Shown: positions 17,870 through 28,035, counted from the stretch's first letter. The stretch: 64,000 bases of DNA from PSRI01 sp041484195 (GCA_041484195.1 JBGPHC010000002.1:1-64000), one strand, 5' to 3'. Made by a program: numbers and translations. The notes: generated by a model not told the origin, from the sequence alone.

Positions 17870-19249
17870 TTAATGATTATGGTGTTCGTGTTCTTTCTGG
17901 AGTTTTTGAAAATCTTCGGCTCCGATAGGCTTTTCCTCCGGATGGATTTTGGTTTCTGCCCATTGAAAAACCTTTTCGGTGATCAACCTGCGGTAGGCCC
18001 CTTCAACCTGTTGCTCATCCTTCATCATTCGGTCCACGTAGGAATCCATCCATCCCAGATCCGTGCCCTGGGGCATGGCTCCAAAATAACTCAACACCTG
18101 ATTCTTCAAATATTCGCGCAATTCCTCATCAGACACTTCCAGATTATTTTCCCTGATCATTTTATCACTGATAAGTGTCCAGGTAAGTTGATTCTTGAAA
18201 ACAGGGAATTCTTCTTCTACCTGTTCAGTGGACTTGGGTTTTTCTCCTCCGCTTTGCAACCAGCGCTTCAGGAATCCTTCAGGAAACTCGATCCTGGTTT
18301 CATCAATCAAGGCGTGATATAATTCGTGATGAAGATAGTTGCGGGATTGGGCATCCCAGTATTTTTCGATTTCGGATTTTATCTGATCGCGAAATTCGGC
18401 TTCGGTCTTTATCTCCCTGCCGGAATATACTTCACCAAAGAATTCCTCATTCAACTCCCGGTTCTCAACCAGCCCGATCTTGGTGATGGTAAGCTTAAAA
18501 TATTTTTCAATAGCTGCGGGATCTTCCTTGTCGAGGCCCAGGTCATTGATGAGCCATTCCCTTTCCTTATCCTCAAAGCCATCCTTCAGTTGAATCACCA
18601 GCACATCTGATTTCTTTTTGCCAATTAATTCCTTTCGGCTTGGCTCCCTGAAATATTTTACCAGGAGGCTATTCTCTTTGGAGATTCCATTTTCAACAGG
18701 GTTCCCCTGCGCATCAGATTCCTCAAATGTGAGATTAAGTACATTTTCGTCTGAGCTTATGGTTTCCGGTTCCGTCATTTTCCCCAGTCGGGACTGCAGG
18801 CGTTTCACTTCCTCATCTATCATTTGATCCGTTACTTCCACTTTATAGCGCGTAAGTTTCATCCTGCCAAGATCAGCCAGTTCAAATCCGGGTTTCAAAC
18901 CCACTTCAAAGGCAAATGAATAATCAACCGGGTTATTCATGTCGAGTTTTGCCGGATCATTTTCAGTTGACGGCATCGGCTGGGCGAAGATGTCGAGTTT
19001 TTCCTGGTTGAGGTAGTCCATCAAACCCTTCTCGATACTTTTCAGCACTTCGTCGCTGAACACTGAAGCGCCATGCATTTTCTTGATCACGCCAGGTGGA
19101 ACCATCCCCTTGCGGAACCCAGGCACATTGGCCGACCTGGCGTATTGCTTTAAGGCTTTTTCAAATGAAGGCAGGTAATCATCCTTGCTGACGGTAACAG
19201 TGATCCTGTCATTCAGCAATCCAATATTTTCACGCGTAACCGTTGCCAT
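17870..19249 (-). CDS. tig: Trigger factor, ribosome-associated chaperone
   Basis: A 459-residue chaperone that binds the ribosome exit tunnel and shields nascent chains. The ribosome-binding signature is ARSANVPGFRKGMVPPG (about 37-53), matching the GFRxGKxP loop. The middle region where the FKBP-type isomerase domain would lie is divergent, as is common in Bacteroidota. The C-terminus is helical and ends in a histidine-rich tail (EHEHHNH). The gene heads the clp block and is preceded by tRNA-Leu on the same strand, with a terminator 40 bases downstream. Linking tig to clpP and clpX is a widespread arrangement. Confidence 0.94.
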   Translation of the reverse strand: MATVTRENIGLLNDRITVTVSKDDYLPSFEKALKQYARSANVPGFRKGMVPPGVIKKMHGASVFSDEVLKSIEKGLMDYLNQEKLDIFAQPMPSTENDPAKLDMNNPVDYSFAFEVGLKPGFELADLGRMKLTRYKVEVTDQMIDEEVKRLQSRLGKMTEPETISSDENVLNLTFEESDAQGNPVENGISKENSLLVKYFREPSRKELIGKKKSDVLVIQLKDGFEDKEREWLINDLGLDKEDPAAIEKYFKLTITKIGLVENRELNEEFFGEVYSGREIKTEAEFRDQIKSEIEKYWDAQSRNYLHHELYHALIDETRIEFPEGFLKRWLQSGGEKPKSTEQVEEEFPVFKNQLTWTLISDKMIRENNLEVSDEELREYLKNQVLSYFGAMPQGTDLGWMDSYVDRMMKDEQQVEGAYRRLITEKVFQWAETKIHPEEKPIGAEDFQKLQKEHEHHNH

Positions 19250-19330
19250 ATAATTCTGTTAATATTTATTTTTTAAAATGAGACCTATCAGGATCCGCAA
19301 AATTGCGGAGAGCAGGTCTTTTACCTTTTG

Positions 19331-19412
19331 TGCGGATGGAGGGGGTCGAACCCACATGCCTTTCGGCGCTAGATCCTAAGTCTAGTGCGTCTGCCAATTT
19401 CGCCACATCCGC
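19331..19412 (-). tRNA. tRNA-Leu (anticodon UAG)
   Basis: The 82-base gene has a seven-pair acceptor stem (GCGGATG with CATCCGC), an anticodon stem CTAGA/TCTAG with loop CTTAGGA giving anticodon UAG, a long variable arm (CGCCGAAAGGC) as in leucine tRNAs, and a T-loop TTCGACC. Discriminator A is encoded; CCA is not. One T-stem pair (second of GTGGG with CCCTC) looks like U-U. It lies 81 bases upstream of tig on the same strand and may share its transcript. Confidence 0.93.
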
Positions 19413-19580
19413 AGAAATCGTTGATCGGGCTTGCCAGCTTCTCCTACTTGATCCGAAGCAACTGGAAAGCCTCTACTAACATCTTATAATTGAGCCTTTA
19501 CCCTCAAAAAAGGGAGTGCAAAGGTAATTGATTTAGCCGGAAAGCCGAAAGAAAAGCATTTTGCGTAAATTTGAATATAT

Positions 19581-21833
19581 ATGGACATTGATGTCAAGAT
19601 AACGAAGTATAACCTTACCGAAGAAGAAGAAAAGAAGGAAATAGTCCGCCAATACCGTGCCCTGCTGAGATGTCTGAAACCCAAACTTAAACCGGGCGAT
19701 CGGGAGTTGGTGCGACTTGCCTTTGAAATGTCGGCAGAGGCACACAAGACCATGAGGCGTAAGAGTGGAGAGCCTTATATCCTCCATCCCCTCGCCGTAG
19801 CCAGGATTTGCGTTGAAGAGATCGGTCTGGGGGTTCGCTCTACTATTTGCGCGCTGCTTCATGATACGGTGGAAGATACAGACCTCACGCTGGATGACGT
19901 GGAGAGAGAATTCGGGAATGAAATTGCCAGGATCATTGACGGTCTTACCAAGATATCTTCGGTAGTAGATACCAATACAAGCCAGCAGGCCGAGAATTTC
20001 AGGAAGATTTTACTGACACTTACCGATGATCCCAGAGTGATTTTGATCAAGCTGGCAGACCGGCTTCACAATATGCGCACGCTGGACAGCATGAAGCGGG
20101 AAAAGCAGCTCAAGATTTCCAGTGAAACGGTTTATGTATATGCTCCGCTCGCACACCGTATGGGTCTCTACAATATCAAGACGGAATTGGAAGACCTCGC
20201 CATGAAATACCTGGAGCCGGACACCTACCGGGACCTGGCCCGGAAACTGGCAGAAACCAAAAGAGAAAGAACCCGTTACATCAACGAATTCATCAAACCT
20301 ATTAAAGAAGGGCTCGAAAAAGCGGGTCTGGGTTTTGAGGTGTACGGAAGGCCCAAATCCATCCATTCCATCTGGAACAAGATGAAGAAAAAAGGTGTTG
20401 CTTTTGAAGAAGTATATGACCTTTTTGCGGTCAGGATCATCCTGGATTCACCTCCGGAAAAGGAAAAAGAAGACTGCTGGAAGGCCTATTCACTCGTAAC
20501 GGATATGTATAGCCCCTCGCCTGAGCGTTTGCGTGATTGGCTCAGCAATCCCAAATCAAACGGTTATGAAGCCCTTCACACTACTGTGATGGGTCCACAG
20601 GGGAAATGGGTGGAAGTGCAGATCAGGACCAGGCGCATGAATGAGATTGCAGAAAAAGGCCTCGCCGCCCATTGGAAATACAAGGAAGGAACCACCGACG
20701 AAAGCCGGTTTGATAAATGGTTCACCCAGATCAGGGAAGCGCTTTCGAATCAGGACGTGAGTTCCATTGACTTTCTCCAGGATTTCAAGACTTCTTTCCT
20801 CGCGGAGGAAATCTATGTATATACGCCCAAAGGAGACGTAAAGATGCTGCCCATCGGCGCAACGGCTCTCGACTTTGCCTTTTCCGTACATAGTGCCATT
20901 GGCACCAAGTGTATTGGCGCCAAGGTAAACCACAAACTGGTGCCCATCAGCCATAAATTGCGAAGCGGAGACCAGATTGAAATTATTACGAGCAATAAAC
21001 AAAAGCCTTCTGAAGACTGGTTGAATTTTGTGGTCACCACCAAGGCCAAGAGCAAGATTAAGGACGCGCTCAAAGAAGAAAAGAGAAAGATCGCTGACGA
21101 AGGGAAATATTTTCTGCAACGCAAACTGGAAGGGTTAGGCGCTGCGATGAACCAGCATAATATTGATGAGCTGACGAGCTATTACAAACTTCCTTCGCAA
21201 CTGGATTTGTTCTATAATATCGCCATCCGGATCATTGATCTCAAGGAACTGAAAGACTTTCATGTGATGGGCGACAAGCTTTCCGCACCCAGGCCGCCCA
21301 AGCCCGAGCCCGAACTGAAGCACGATGCTGACTTTGCGAGGTCCATCCCAAAAAAGGAAGCGGAACTCATCATTTTCGGGGAAAGCAGTGATAAGATCAT
21401 GTACACACTTGCCAACTGCTGCAAACCTATCCCGGGTGATGACGTGTTTGGCTTTGTGAGTACCGGCAAAGGGCTGATCATACATCGTACCAATTGTCCG
21501 AATGCTCCCCGCCTGATGTCCAATTTCGGGCACCGGATTGTGAAGACCAAATGGGCGAAGAACAAAGAAATTTCATTCCTCACCGGATTGAAAATTGTGG
21601 GACTCGATGACGTAGGAGTTATCCACAAAATCACTAACCTGGTTTCGGGTGAACTAAAAATAAATATTGCCGCACTTACTGTAGAGGCAAAGGATGGGCT
21701 CTTCGAAGGCAATGTCAAACTATTTGTGCACGACAAGGAAGAGCTCGATGAATTGGTGAACCGACTAAAACAACTTTCGGGCATAGAATCCGTGGAGCGG
21801 TATGACACAGAGAGTATCCAGCCTGCACAATGA
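19581..21833 (+). CDS. Bifunctional (p)ppGpp synthetase/hydrolase, RelA/SpoT family
   Basis: A 750-residue Rel enzyme that makes and degrades the alarmone (p)ppGpp. The hydrolase domain keeps the HD site: H69 in YILHPLA and H94-D95 in LLHDTVEDT (92-100). The synthetase domain (about 245-400) has YGRPKSIHSIWNKM, ERLRDWLSNPKSNGYEALH and HWKYKEG. The LRD at the position of the RxKD motif suggests a bifunctional enzyme. A TGS domain follows (EEIYVYTPKGDV, near 410-475), then a zinc-finger-like region with CCKPIPGD and a C-terminal ACT domain (about 670-740). A -7 element TAAATTTG at 19566-19573 lies seven bases before the ATG, which would give a very short leader. Confidence 0.95.
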   Translation: MDIDVKITKYNLTEEEEKKEIVRQYRALLRCLKPKLKPGDRELVRLAFEMSAEAHKTMRRKSGEPYILHPLAVARICVEEIGLGVRSTICALLHDTVEDTDLTLDDVEREFGNEIARIIDGLTKISSVVDTNTSQQAENFRKILLTLTDDPRVILIKLADRLHNMRTLDSMKREKQLKISSETVYVYAPLAHRMGLYNIKTELEDLAMKYLEPDTYRDLARKLAETKRERTRYINEFIKPIKEGLEKAGLGFEVYGRPKSIHSIWNKMKKKGVAFEEVYDLFAVRIILDSPPEKEKEDCWKAYSLVTDMYSPSPERLRDWLSNPKSNGYEALHTTVMGPQGKWVEVQIRTRRMNEIAEKGLAAHWKYKEGTTDESRFDKWFTQIREALSNQDVSSIDFLQDFKTSFLAEEIYVYTPKGDVKMLPIGATALDFAFSVHSAIGTKCIGAKVNHKLVPISHKLRSGDQIEIITSNKQKPSEDWLNFVVTTKAKSKIKDALKEEKRKIADEGKYFLQRKLEGLGAAMNQHNIDELTSYYKLPSQLDLFYNIAIRIIDLKELKDFHVMGDKLSAPRPPKPEPELKHDADFARSIPKKEAELIIFGESSDKIMYTLANCCKPIPGDDVFGFVSTGKGLIIHRTNCPNAPRLMSNFGHRIVKTKWAKNKEISFLTGLKIVGLDDVGVIHKITNLVSGELKINIAALTVEAKDGLFEGNVKLFVHDKEELDELVNRLKQLSGIESVERYDTESIQPAQ

Positions 21834-22072
21834 TTGTTTTTCCCATCTCCTCATTTTCTTTTGTCTCCCGGCTCAGAAATAAAATACTTCCATTTTAAAA
21901 GCTTCGTGGAGGCACCGGTGAATTCGATTCATGATGGTTTTGTTTAGATCCGGATCCCATAGTTTGGCTGGTCTGCAGCGGGTTCTCGTCATTGGCCGCG
22001 GATTTTGCTTTTATTTTCCTTATTGCCTTCATTCCTCTATTTTTGCTGCTCCTCAAATAATATTCCAAATAG

Positions 22073-23338
22073 ATGGTTGACGTTTTATTAGGCCTCCAGT
22101 GGGGCGATGAAGGCAAGGGAAAAATTGTTGATTATTTCGCCCCCCGCTATGATCTGATCGCCCGTTTCCAGGGTGGCCCCAATGCAGGCCATACACTTTA
22201 TGTACAGCAAAAAAAAATTGTGCTGCATCAGATTCCATCCGGAATCTTTCACGAGAAAACCATTAACTTGATAGGCAACGGAGTTGTGTTGGATCCCGTA
22301 GTGCTCAAAAAAGAATGTGAAACGGTAGCATCATTTGGGATTGATTACAGGAAGAACCTCTTCATATCTGAGAGGACCAATCTCATCTTGCCAACACACC
22401 GGGCTCTTGATAAAGCGTCTGAAGTGCTAAAGGGAAATGAGAAGATAGGATCCACACTTAAAGGCATCGGACCTGCATATATGGACAAGACGGGGAGAAA
22501 TGCGCTGAGGGTAGGAGATATCCTGGACAAGAATTTTACCACGCAATATATCCGGCTCCGGCTGAAACACCAGAAACTTCTGGACAGTATGAATTTCCAC
22601 GAAGATATTTCAGGGTGGGAAGAAGAATTTTTTGAAGCGGTGGATTTCATGCGCGGATTCAATATTGTGAATGGGGAATATTTTATCAATGAAAAAATTG
22701 CTTCCGGCAAAACCGTATTGGCAGAAGGAGCGCAGGGCAGCATGCTGGACGTGGATTTCGGCACTTTTCCTTACGTGACTTCCTCAAATACCATTTCCGC
22801 CGGTGTATGTACCGGGCTGGGAGTTGCCCCGCAAAAAATCAGGGAAGTTATTGGTGTAACAAAGGCTTATTGTACCCGGGTTGGCAGTGGCCCTTTTCCA
22901 ACGGAACTGCATGATGAAACAGGCGAATTGCTGAGAAAACTGGGACATGAATTCGGCGCCACCACCGGCCGCCCGAGACGTTGCGGATGGATTGACCTCG
23001 TGGCCCTGAAATTCGCTGGTATGATAAACGGAGTTACCCAGTTGGTGATGACCAAGGCCGATGTATTGGATTCATTTACAGATTTGAAGATATGCGAATC
23101 TTATAGGATAGACGGGGAGGAAAAAGCCGAAGTGCCTTATCAAATGTCAAAGTTGGATATAGAGCCGGTTTACAGATCTTGTGCCGGATGGAATGCCGAT
23201 ATTTCAGGCCTTGGTTCCTTTGAAGCCCTCCCTAAAGCGACGAAGATTTACGTGAACCATATCAATCAATATCTTGGCGTTAAGATCAAATATATTTCCA
23301 ACGGGCCGGGCCGGGAACAGATTATTCTGGCTCCATAG
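22073..23338 (+). CDS. purA: Adenylosuccinate synthetase
   Basis: A 421-residue enzyme joining IMP and aspartate at the cost of GTP, the first step from IMP to AMP. The N-terminal GTP-binding loop is LGLQWGDEGKGK (6-17), with the catalytic aspartate D12 inside it. The QGGPNAGHTL motif at 35-44 is the family's second signature, and GTTGRPR-like TTGRPRRCGW (about 300-309) closes the active site. Length is normal. The gap upstream (about 240 bases) shows no gene. The acidic protein gene follows 83 bases later on the same strand, then pabB. Confidence 0.97.
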   Translation: MVDVLLGLQWGDEGKGKIVDYFAPRYDLIARFQGGPNAGHTLYVQQKKIVLHQIPSGIFHEKTINLIGNGVVLDPVVLKKECETVASFGIDYRKNLFISERTNLILPTHRALDKASEVLKGNEKIGSTLKGIGPAYMDKTGRNALRVGDILDKNFTTQYIRLRLKHQKLLDSMNFHEDISGWEEEFFEAVDFMRGFNIVNGEYFINEKIASGKTVLAEGAQGSMLDVDFGTFPYVTSSNTISAGVCTGLGVAPQKIREVIGVTKAYCTRVGSGPFPTELHDETGELLRKLGHEFGATTGRPRRCGWIDLVALKFAGMINGVTQLVMTKADVLDSFTDLKICESYRIDGEEKAEVPYQMSKLDIEPVYRSCAGWNADISGLGSFEALPKATKIYVNHINQYLGVKIKYISNGPGREQIILAP

Positions 23339-23430
23339 TTGCTGGAATCTGATTGGCCAAATATTTATTGAAAATAATTTGGCGGTTTAAAAAACTCGTA
23401 GAAATTTTACGTTGTTAATCCATGCAGACA

Positions 23431-23862
23431 ATGGCGAAATCCGAAAAAGAAAAAAAGACAACTGCAAAGACCGGCGAGGCCAATGATGCCAAACCAAAAC
23501 CCGGCAAATCATCAGCCAAATCCAAGAAACCGGAGGAGGATGACGATGATGACGATATTGAAACGGAAGAAGACACCACCTCAAAGAAGAACGCCAAGGT
23601 AGCGGCAAAATCAGGTAAAAAGGATGATGACGACGATGATGAAGACGTGGAGATAGAGGATGATTGGGAAAAAGTGGACGAAGAAGATACCTGGGATCCC
23701 GATTTTGAAGAATTCGACATTCCGAAATCAAAGAATAAAAAGAGCGGTGGCAAGAAAGGCGCCGGAGAGGAAGAGGATTTCGGGATCGATGAAGAATTTA
23801 AAGATATGGGATTGTTCGACGATGGCAGTGGCGGCGGCTTCGACGATGAAGATGACTTCTAA
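23431..23862 (+). CDS. Highly acidic low-complexity protein, unknown function
   Basis: A protein of 143 residues from ATG 23431 (an earlier ATG at 23422 adds three). It alternates lysine-rich stretches (KSEKEKKTTAK) with blocks of aspartate and glutamate (EEDDDDDDIETEED, KKDDDDDDEDVEIEDD). The C-terminus has short aromatic-acidic units (DTWDPDFEEFDIP, DMGLFDDG) and ends DDEDDF. No folded domain is visible; most of the chain should be disordered. Such proteins in Bacteroidota are sometimes compared with RNA polymerase delta-like acidic tails, but I see no sequence evidence for that link. It sits between purA and pabB and ends nine bases before the latter. Confidence 0.7.
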   Translation: MAKSEKEKKTTAKTGEANDAKPKPGKSSAKSKKPEEDDDDDDIETEEDTTSKKNAKVAAKSGKKDDDDDDEDVEIEDDWEKVDEEDTWDPDFEEFDIPKSKNKKSGGKKGAGEEEDFGIDEEFKDMGLFDDGSGGGFDDEDDF

Positions 23863-23871
23863 ACAAGAGGG

Positions 23872-25185
23872 GTGAAACGCAAATTCCGGTCTTTCCCCAT
23901 AAAGAATTTCAGGCAGACCAAATTGCAGATGTTGAACTGGGCCTACCGGTTCAACATTTGTTGTTTTCTGGATGACCATCAATACAATCTGCCGGTGCAC
24001 AGCCATGAGTGTCTCATGGGTGCCGGATCCAGGGGGATCATATCTGCCCATGCCGGTCAGGCCTTGGCTCAATTCCAGCAATTCGTGGAAAAAGCTGAAG
24101 ATTGGTGCTTCGGCCATTTGGGATATGACCTGAAAAATGAGATTGAGCCACTGCATTCCAGGCATCCGGACCATATCCAATTTCCGGACCTGACATTTTT
24201 TATTCCCGAGACAGTATTAATGCTGAATCAGCATGAATTAGCCATTGGATTATTTACCGAAAACCATGCAGAGGTTTACAAGTCTATTTGCTGCAGCCCG
24301 GAACAGGACGCTGGGTCTTCAATGCCGGTCAATATAAGAGAAAGAATTTCCAGGAATGAATATCTCCAAACGATTCGCGATCTGCAGAACCATATCATTC
24401 GCGGTGATTGTTATGAAATCAATTTCTGCCAGGAATTTTATGCAGAACAGGCAAGGATCAATCCGATACAAGTTTACCTGCGACTGAGCGATCTCTCCCC
24501 GAATCCTTTTTCAGCTTTTTACAGGTTGGGGGATAAATATCTCCTCTGCGCAAGCCCGGAACGCTACCTGAAAAAAGAGGGATCAAAAATTATTTCCCAA
24601 CCCATCAAGGGAACCTGGAAGAGAAATCTGGAAGATAAAGTGCAGGATGAAAATAACCGGCAAAGACTAAGCGAAAGCCAAAAAGACCGGGCAGAAAATG
24701 TAATGGTGGTGGACATGGTCAGGAATGACCTGGCCCGCGTTTGCAAGGAAGGAACAGTAAAGGTGGATGAACTATTTGGGATCTATTCATTCCCCCAGGT
24801 GCACCAGATGATATCGACAGTCAGCGGTGAATTAAGGGAAGGCACGGGCCTGGCGGACCTGATCAGGGCCAGTTTTCCGATGGGATCCATGACTGGTGCA
24901 CCGAAGCGCAGCGTAATGGAACTGATCGAAAAATATGAAAGGACCAAAAGAGGGCTTTTCTCCGGTGCTGTAGGATATCTCTCACCAGAGCAGGACGCCG
25001 ATTTCAACGTAGTCATCAGGAGCATTCAATATAATTCCTCGTCTTCCTATCTTTCCTTTCTAACCGGCTCCGGCATCACTCATTACAGTGATCCTGAGCA
25101 GGAATATGAGGAATGTTTGCTCAAGGCAATTGCCATAAAAAAAGTGCTGGAATCCCCATCCGGCACTTCCGGGCATGTAGGCTGA
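23872..25185 (+). CDS. pabB: Aminodeoxychorismate synthase component I
   Basis: A 437-residue chorismate-binding enzyme that aminates chorismate for folate synthesis. The PIKGT motif (244-248), with K246, marks PabB rather than the PIAGT of anthranilate synthases. Other family marks are ASPERYL (227-233), the RAENVMVVDMVRNDL run, and GSMTGAPKR with LFSGAVGY near the C-terminus. The N-terminus (RKFRSFPIKNF) begins as in other Bacteroidota PabB proteins, supporting the GTG start at 23872. No pabA partner is adjacent. Its stop codon is one base from the end of the convergent lytic transglycosylase gene. Confidence 0.92.
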   Translation: MKRKFRSFPIKNFRQTKLQMLNWAYRFNICCFLDDHQYNLPVHSHECLMGAGSRGIISAHAGQALAQFQQFVEKAEDWCFGHLGYDLKNEIEPLHSRHPDHIQFPDLTFFIPETVLMLNQHELAIGLFTENHAEVYKSICCSPEQDAGSSMPVNIRERISRNEYLQTIRDLQNHIIRGDCYEINFCQEFYAEQARINPIQVYLRLSDLSPNPFSAFYRLGDKYLLCASPERYLKKEGSKIISQPIKGTWKRNLEDKVQDENNRQRLSESQKDRAENVMVVDMVRNDLARVCKEGTVKVDELFGIYSFPQVHQMISTVSGELREGTGLADLIRASFPMGSMTGAPKRSVMELIEKYERTKRGLFSGAVGYLSPEQDADFNVVIRSIQYNSSSSYLSFLTGSGITHYSDPEQEYEECLLKAIAIKKVLESPSGTSGHVG

Positions 25186-25186
25186 T

Positions 25187-26371
25187 TTATTTCCTGTGTA
25201 ATTTCTTGTGAACCGTCTTGATAATTTTCTTCTCCGCCTTTGCGGGAAACTTTATCCCCTCGGGATATTTAGCCATATCCCGGCCAACAGCGGGATTCAA
25301 TAATGCCTGGACAGACCCATTCAAAATATCAGATTTCTTCTCCATAAAGAGCTCGGTCTTGTCTATTGGCAGTCTCAAATCATATCCTTTCACATCTACA
25401 GTCTTATCAAAATCGGGATTGTAATGATTAAATTGATCCTGGTCCATTCCCAGGGCATTCGCGATCACCCCAGAACTATATCTGCCGCTCACCGGGGTCA
25501 GTCTGGTATTTACCAACTCGGCTTCTGTGAGCGCATTCCTCTTCATTGCTTTAATATCGGCCGTCACCGTAGTGGTAATTCCGGCCTGGCCCTCCATGAT
25601 ATAATGTGTGGCTATGAATTTCTTCACATGATTGCGAGATTCTGTGGGCAGATAATTCTGGAGTCTCCAAAAATTACGGCTACGGCTCTTCCGGATGGCA
25701 GTTTCCACCCTGGCAGATCCCACATTGTATGCAGCGATGACCAGCAACCAATCATTGAATTCGCCATATAAATCGCGCAGGTACTTCGCAGCCGCATTCG
25801 TGCTCTTATAAAGATTCTTACGCTCATCGTGGTAACGGCCCACTTTGAGGCCCAATTGCCTGGCCGTTCCCGACATTAGCTGCCAGGGCCCTACAGCACC
25901 CACGCGGGAGACTGCATTGCTGTACAAGTCTGATTCTACCACGGCCAGATATTTAAGTTCCTTGGGGAGCTTATAATTGGAGAGGATATTATCTATCATC
26001 CTGAACTGAGCCACAGCAGTTGATTTCATTTTCTGCAGGCGCAATTCGTTATCATCCTGGTAGTCCTTTACATATGAAACAGCCATGGGATGGAGCCTGA
26101 AGGAAGTATAAGATACAAAGTTTGCACTGCTGCCGCTATGGGTCAACATGTCCTTGTAAACTTCATTATTTTCAACAGAAGCGATTTGCTTAGTAGTCTC
26201 CTTTTCAGCCACAGAACTCAAGGAAGCCAAAGCAACGGATTCATTGGTTGTAATAACCGTGTCAGCTTGGGCCCTGGCCTTAAAATCGAGTGACTCTTCG
26301 CCCGGAGCCCTGAAAGCCGCGAACAAAGTGAAGATAATGCAACCAAATCCCAGAAATACCATCTTTTTCAT
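25187..26371 (-). CDS. Lytic transglycosylase, SLT-domain protein (MltD-like)
   Basis: A 394-residue exported protein with a hydrophobic N-terminus (MKKMVFLGFGCIIFTLF). The goose-lysozyme/SLT domain covers about 125-270, with the catalytic glutamate expected at E146 in LAVVESDLY. The neighbouring conserved runs GAVGPWQLMSGTA and LVIAAYNVGSARV support the SLT fold. These enzymes cut the glycan strand of peptidoglycan to give 1,6-anhydro ends. The C-terminal 110 residues hold an ANALGMDQDQFNHYNP run that may be a degenerate LysM-like unit. The start at 26371 is chosen because the signal peptide begins there. It converges on pabB. Confidence 0.88.
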   Translation of the reverse strand: MKKMVFLGFGCIIFTLFAAFRAPGEESLDFKARAQADTVITTNESVALASLSSVAEKETTKQIASVENNEVYKDMLTHSGSSANFVSYTSFRLHPMAVSYVKDYQDDNELRLQKMKSTAVAQFRMIDNILSNYKLPKELKYLAVVESDLYSNAVSRVGAVGPWQLMSGTARQLGLKVGRYHDERKNLYKSTNAAAKYLRDLYGEFNDWLLVIAAYNVGSARVETAIRKSRSRNFWRLQNYLPTESRNHVKKFIATHYIMEGQAGITTTVTADIKAMKRNALTEAELVNTRLTPVSGRYSSGVIANALGMDQDQFNHYNPDFDKTVDVKGYDLRLPIDKTELFMEKKSDILNGSVQALLNPAVGRDMAKYPEGIKFPAKAEKKIIKTVHKKLHRK

Positions 26372-26544
26372 GATCAATTTTTTGGTTAGCCCCCGTTCAG
26401 CAATTATAATTCCAACCAACAGGGGATACGGATAGATGGTTGATCCACAGGGATAAAGGAAAACTTAAAATAGTTTTTACACGGATTCATCGAATACGGA
26501 GGGGCATTCAAGGGATAATTCAGTGGATTTGGAAAATTGGAGTA

Positions 26545-27966
26545 TTAAATGATATTGGAGAGATGGAGCAAAGATAACTCTTCAAATCGGTTTGTCATAA
26601 CCTGTACTCCAAAAGGCATGCCTGATTTATGGTAAAAAATGGGGATGGAAATAGCGGGAATACCGACAAGATTGGCAAAAACTGTATAAATGTCAGCCAA
26701 GAACATGGCTATGGGGTCATTATTCATCTCACCCAGCTTAAAAGCCACAGAAGGGGCTGTGGGCATCAGCAAGGCATCATATCGGGAGAATAACTGTTCG
26801 GTCTTCCGGATCAATAATTTTCTAACCTGTTGAGCCTTAGTGAAATAAGCGTCATAATATCCTGCACTTAATACAAAACTGCCCAGCATGATGCGTCTCT
26901 TGGTCTCTCTGCCAAAACCTGTGGATCGGGTTTTCTTGTACATTTCAGTCAGATCCAGGTCTGGAACCGGGCTTCGATAGCCATACCTTACGCCATCATA
27001 ACGGGAAAGGTTTGAGGAAGCTTCAGCGGTAGTGAGTACATAGTAAGCCGGAACAATATAATCAAGGAATTCAAAATCAAGTGGCTCAACGATATGACCC
27101 TCATCCTTCAAGCGCACAATCAGGCCTTTAATAGAAGCCCTGATTTCGGTGTCGAGGGATGGATGTTCCAGGGTCTCCCGGAAATAGGCAATTTTATACT
27201 TTTTTAAGGGTATGGAATTTATCTCTGAATACCGGGGAACCGGAAGCCGGCTGCTGGTGCTGTCAAATTCATCGGCACCCGCGATGACTTCGAGGGCCAT
27301 AGCGATATCCGCTAAGTTTTTTCCGAAAATGCCTATCTGGTCAAAGGATGAAGCATAAGCCAAAACCCCATGTCTTGAAATCCTGCCATAGCTGGGTTTC
27401 AAACCAATGATGCCGCAGAAATCCGCAGGCTGTCTCACAGATCCTCCGGTATCCGTTCCCAGGCTCAACATACAGGAGCCCGACTGAACGGCAACTGCCG
27501 ATCCCCCGGAAGATCCTCCTGGCACGCGGGATTCATCAAGGGCATTCAGAACTTGGCCATAAACAGAATTTTCAGAGGAGGAGCCCATTGCAAATTCATC
27601 GCAATTCAGGTTGCCGATAATGATTGCATCTTCCAGTAATAGTCTTTCCACGGCAGTGGCGCTATATAGAGAGGTGAACCCCTTTAGAATAGCAGAAGCT
27701 GCAGATACCTTGTGGCCTTTGTAGCAAATCACATCCTTTATCCCCACCACCACGCCGAAAAGTTTGCCGGTCTTCTCTCCTCTCAATTTTTTTTGGTCCA
27801 GTTGCCTTGCTCTTTCCAATGCTTCTTCCGCATACACTTCTACAAATGCATTGAGTCTGGCAGCCTTTTCAATTTGCTGCAAAAAATAACGAACCACCTG
27901 TTCACAGGTGATTCGTCTGGTATCAATATCCTGATGGAATGCTTGTATTGTAGTGAATGAATACAA
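26545..27966 (-). CDS. gatA: Asp/Glu-tRNA amidotransferase subunit A
   Basis: A 473-residue amidase that releases ammonia from glutamine to convert misacylated Glu-tRNA(Gln) or Asp-tRNA(Asn). The Ser-cisSer-Lys triad is present: K77 in VVVGIKDVI, S152 in PGGSSGGSA and S176 in TDTGGSVRQP. GLKPSYGRISRHG follows as in GatA. The C-terminus ends LSLLHLSNII, somewhat shorter than E. coli-type amidases but normal here. gatB and gatC are not in the window. It lies downstream of tatA on the same strand with 69 bases between, containing two A/T-rich inverted repeats. Confidence 0.93.
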   Translation of the reverse strand: MYSFTTIQAFHQDIDTRRITCEQVVRYFLQQIEKAARLNAFVEVYAEEALERARQLDQKKLRGEKTGKLFGVVVGIKDVICYKGHKVSAASAILKGFTSLYSATAVERLLLEDAIIIGNLNCDEFAMGSSSENSVYGQVLNALDESRVPGGSSGGSAVAVQSGSCMLSLGTDTGGSVRQPADFCGIIGLKPSYGRISRHGVLAYASSFDQIGIFGKNLADIAMALEVIAGADEFDSTSSRLPVPRYSEINSIPLKKYKIAYFRETLEHPSLDTEIRASIKGLIVRLKDEGHIVEPLDFEFLDYIVPAYYVLTTAEASSNLSRYDGVRYGYRSPVPDLDLTEMYKKTRSTGFGRETKRRIMLGSFVLSAGYYDAYFTKAQQVRKLLIRKTEQLFSRYDALLMPTAPSVAFKLGEMNNDPIAMFLADIYTVFANLVGIPAISIPIFYHKSGMPFGVQVMTNRFEELSLLHLSNII

Positions 27967-28035
27967 ATCCTCAACTCAATTAAAAGATTCTTCTTTTAAT
28001 CACACAAAGAAAAAATCAATTTTTCTGCAGTGAAA

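Noticed and set aside
27979..28026. Two A/T-rich inverted repeats between tatA and gatA
   Set aside because: ATTAAAAGA/TCTTTTAAT has no T-run on the minus strand, and AGAAAAA/TTTTTCT is a weak A/U stem; not firm enough for a terminator call.
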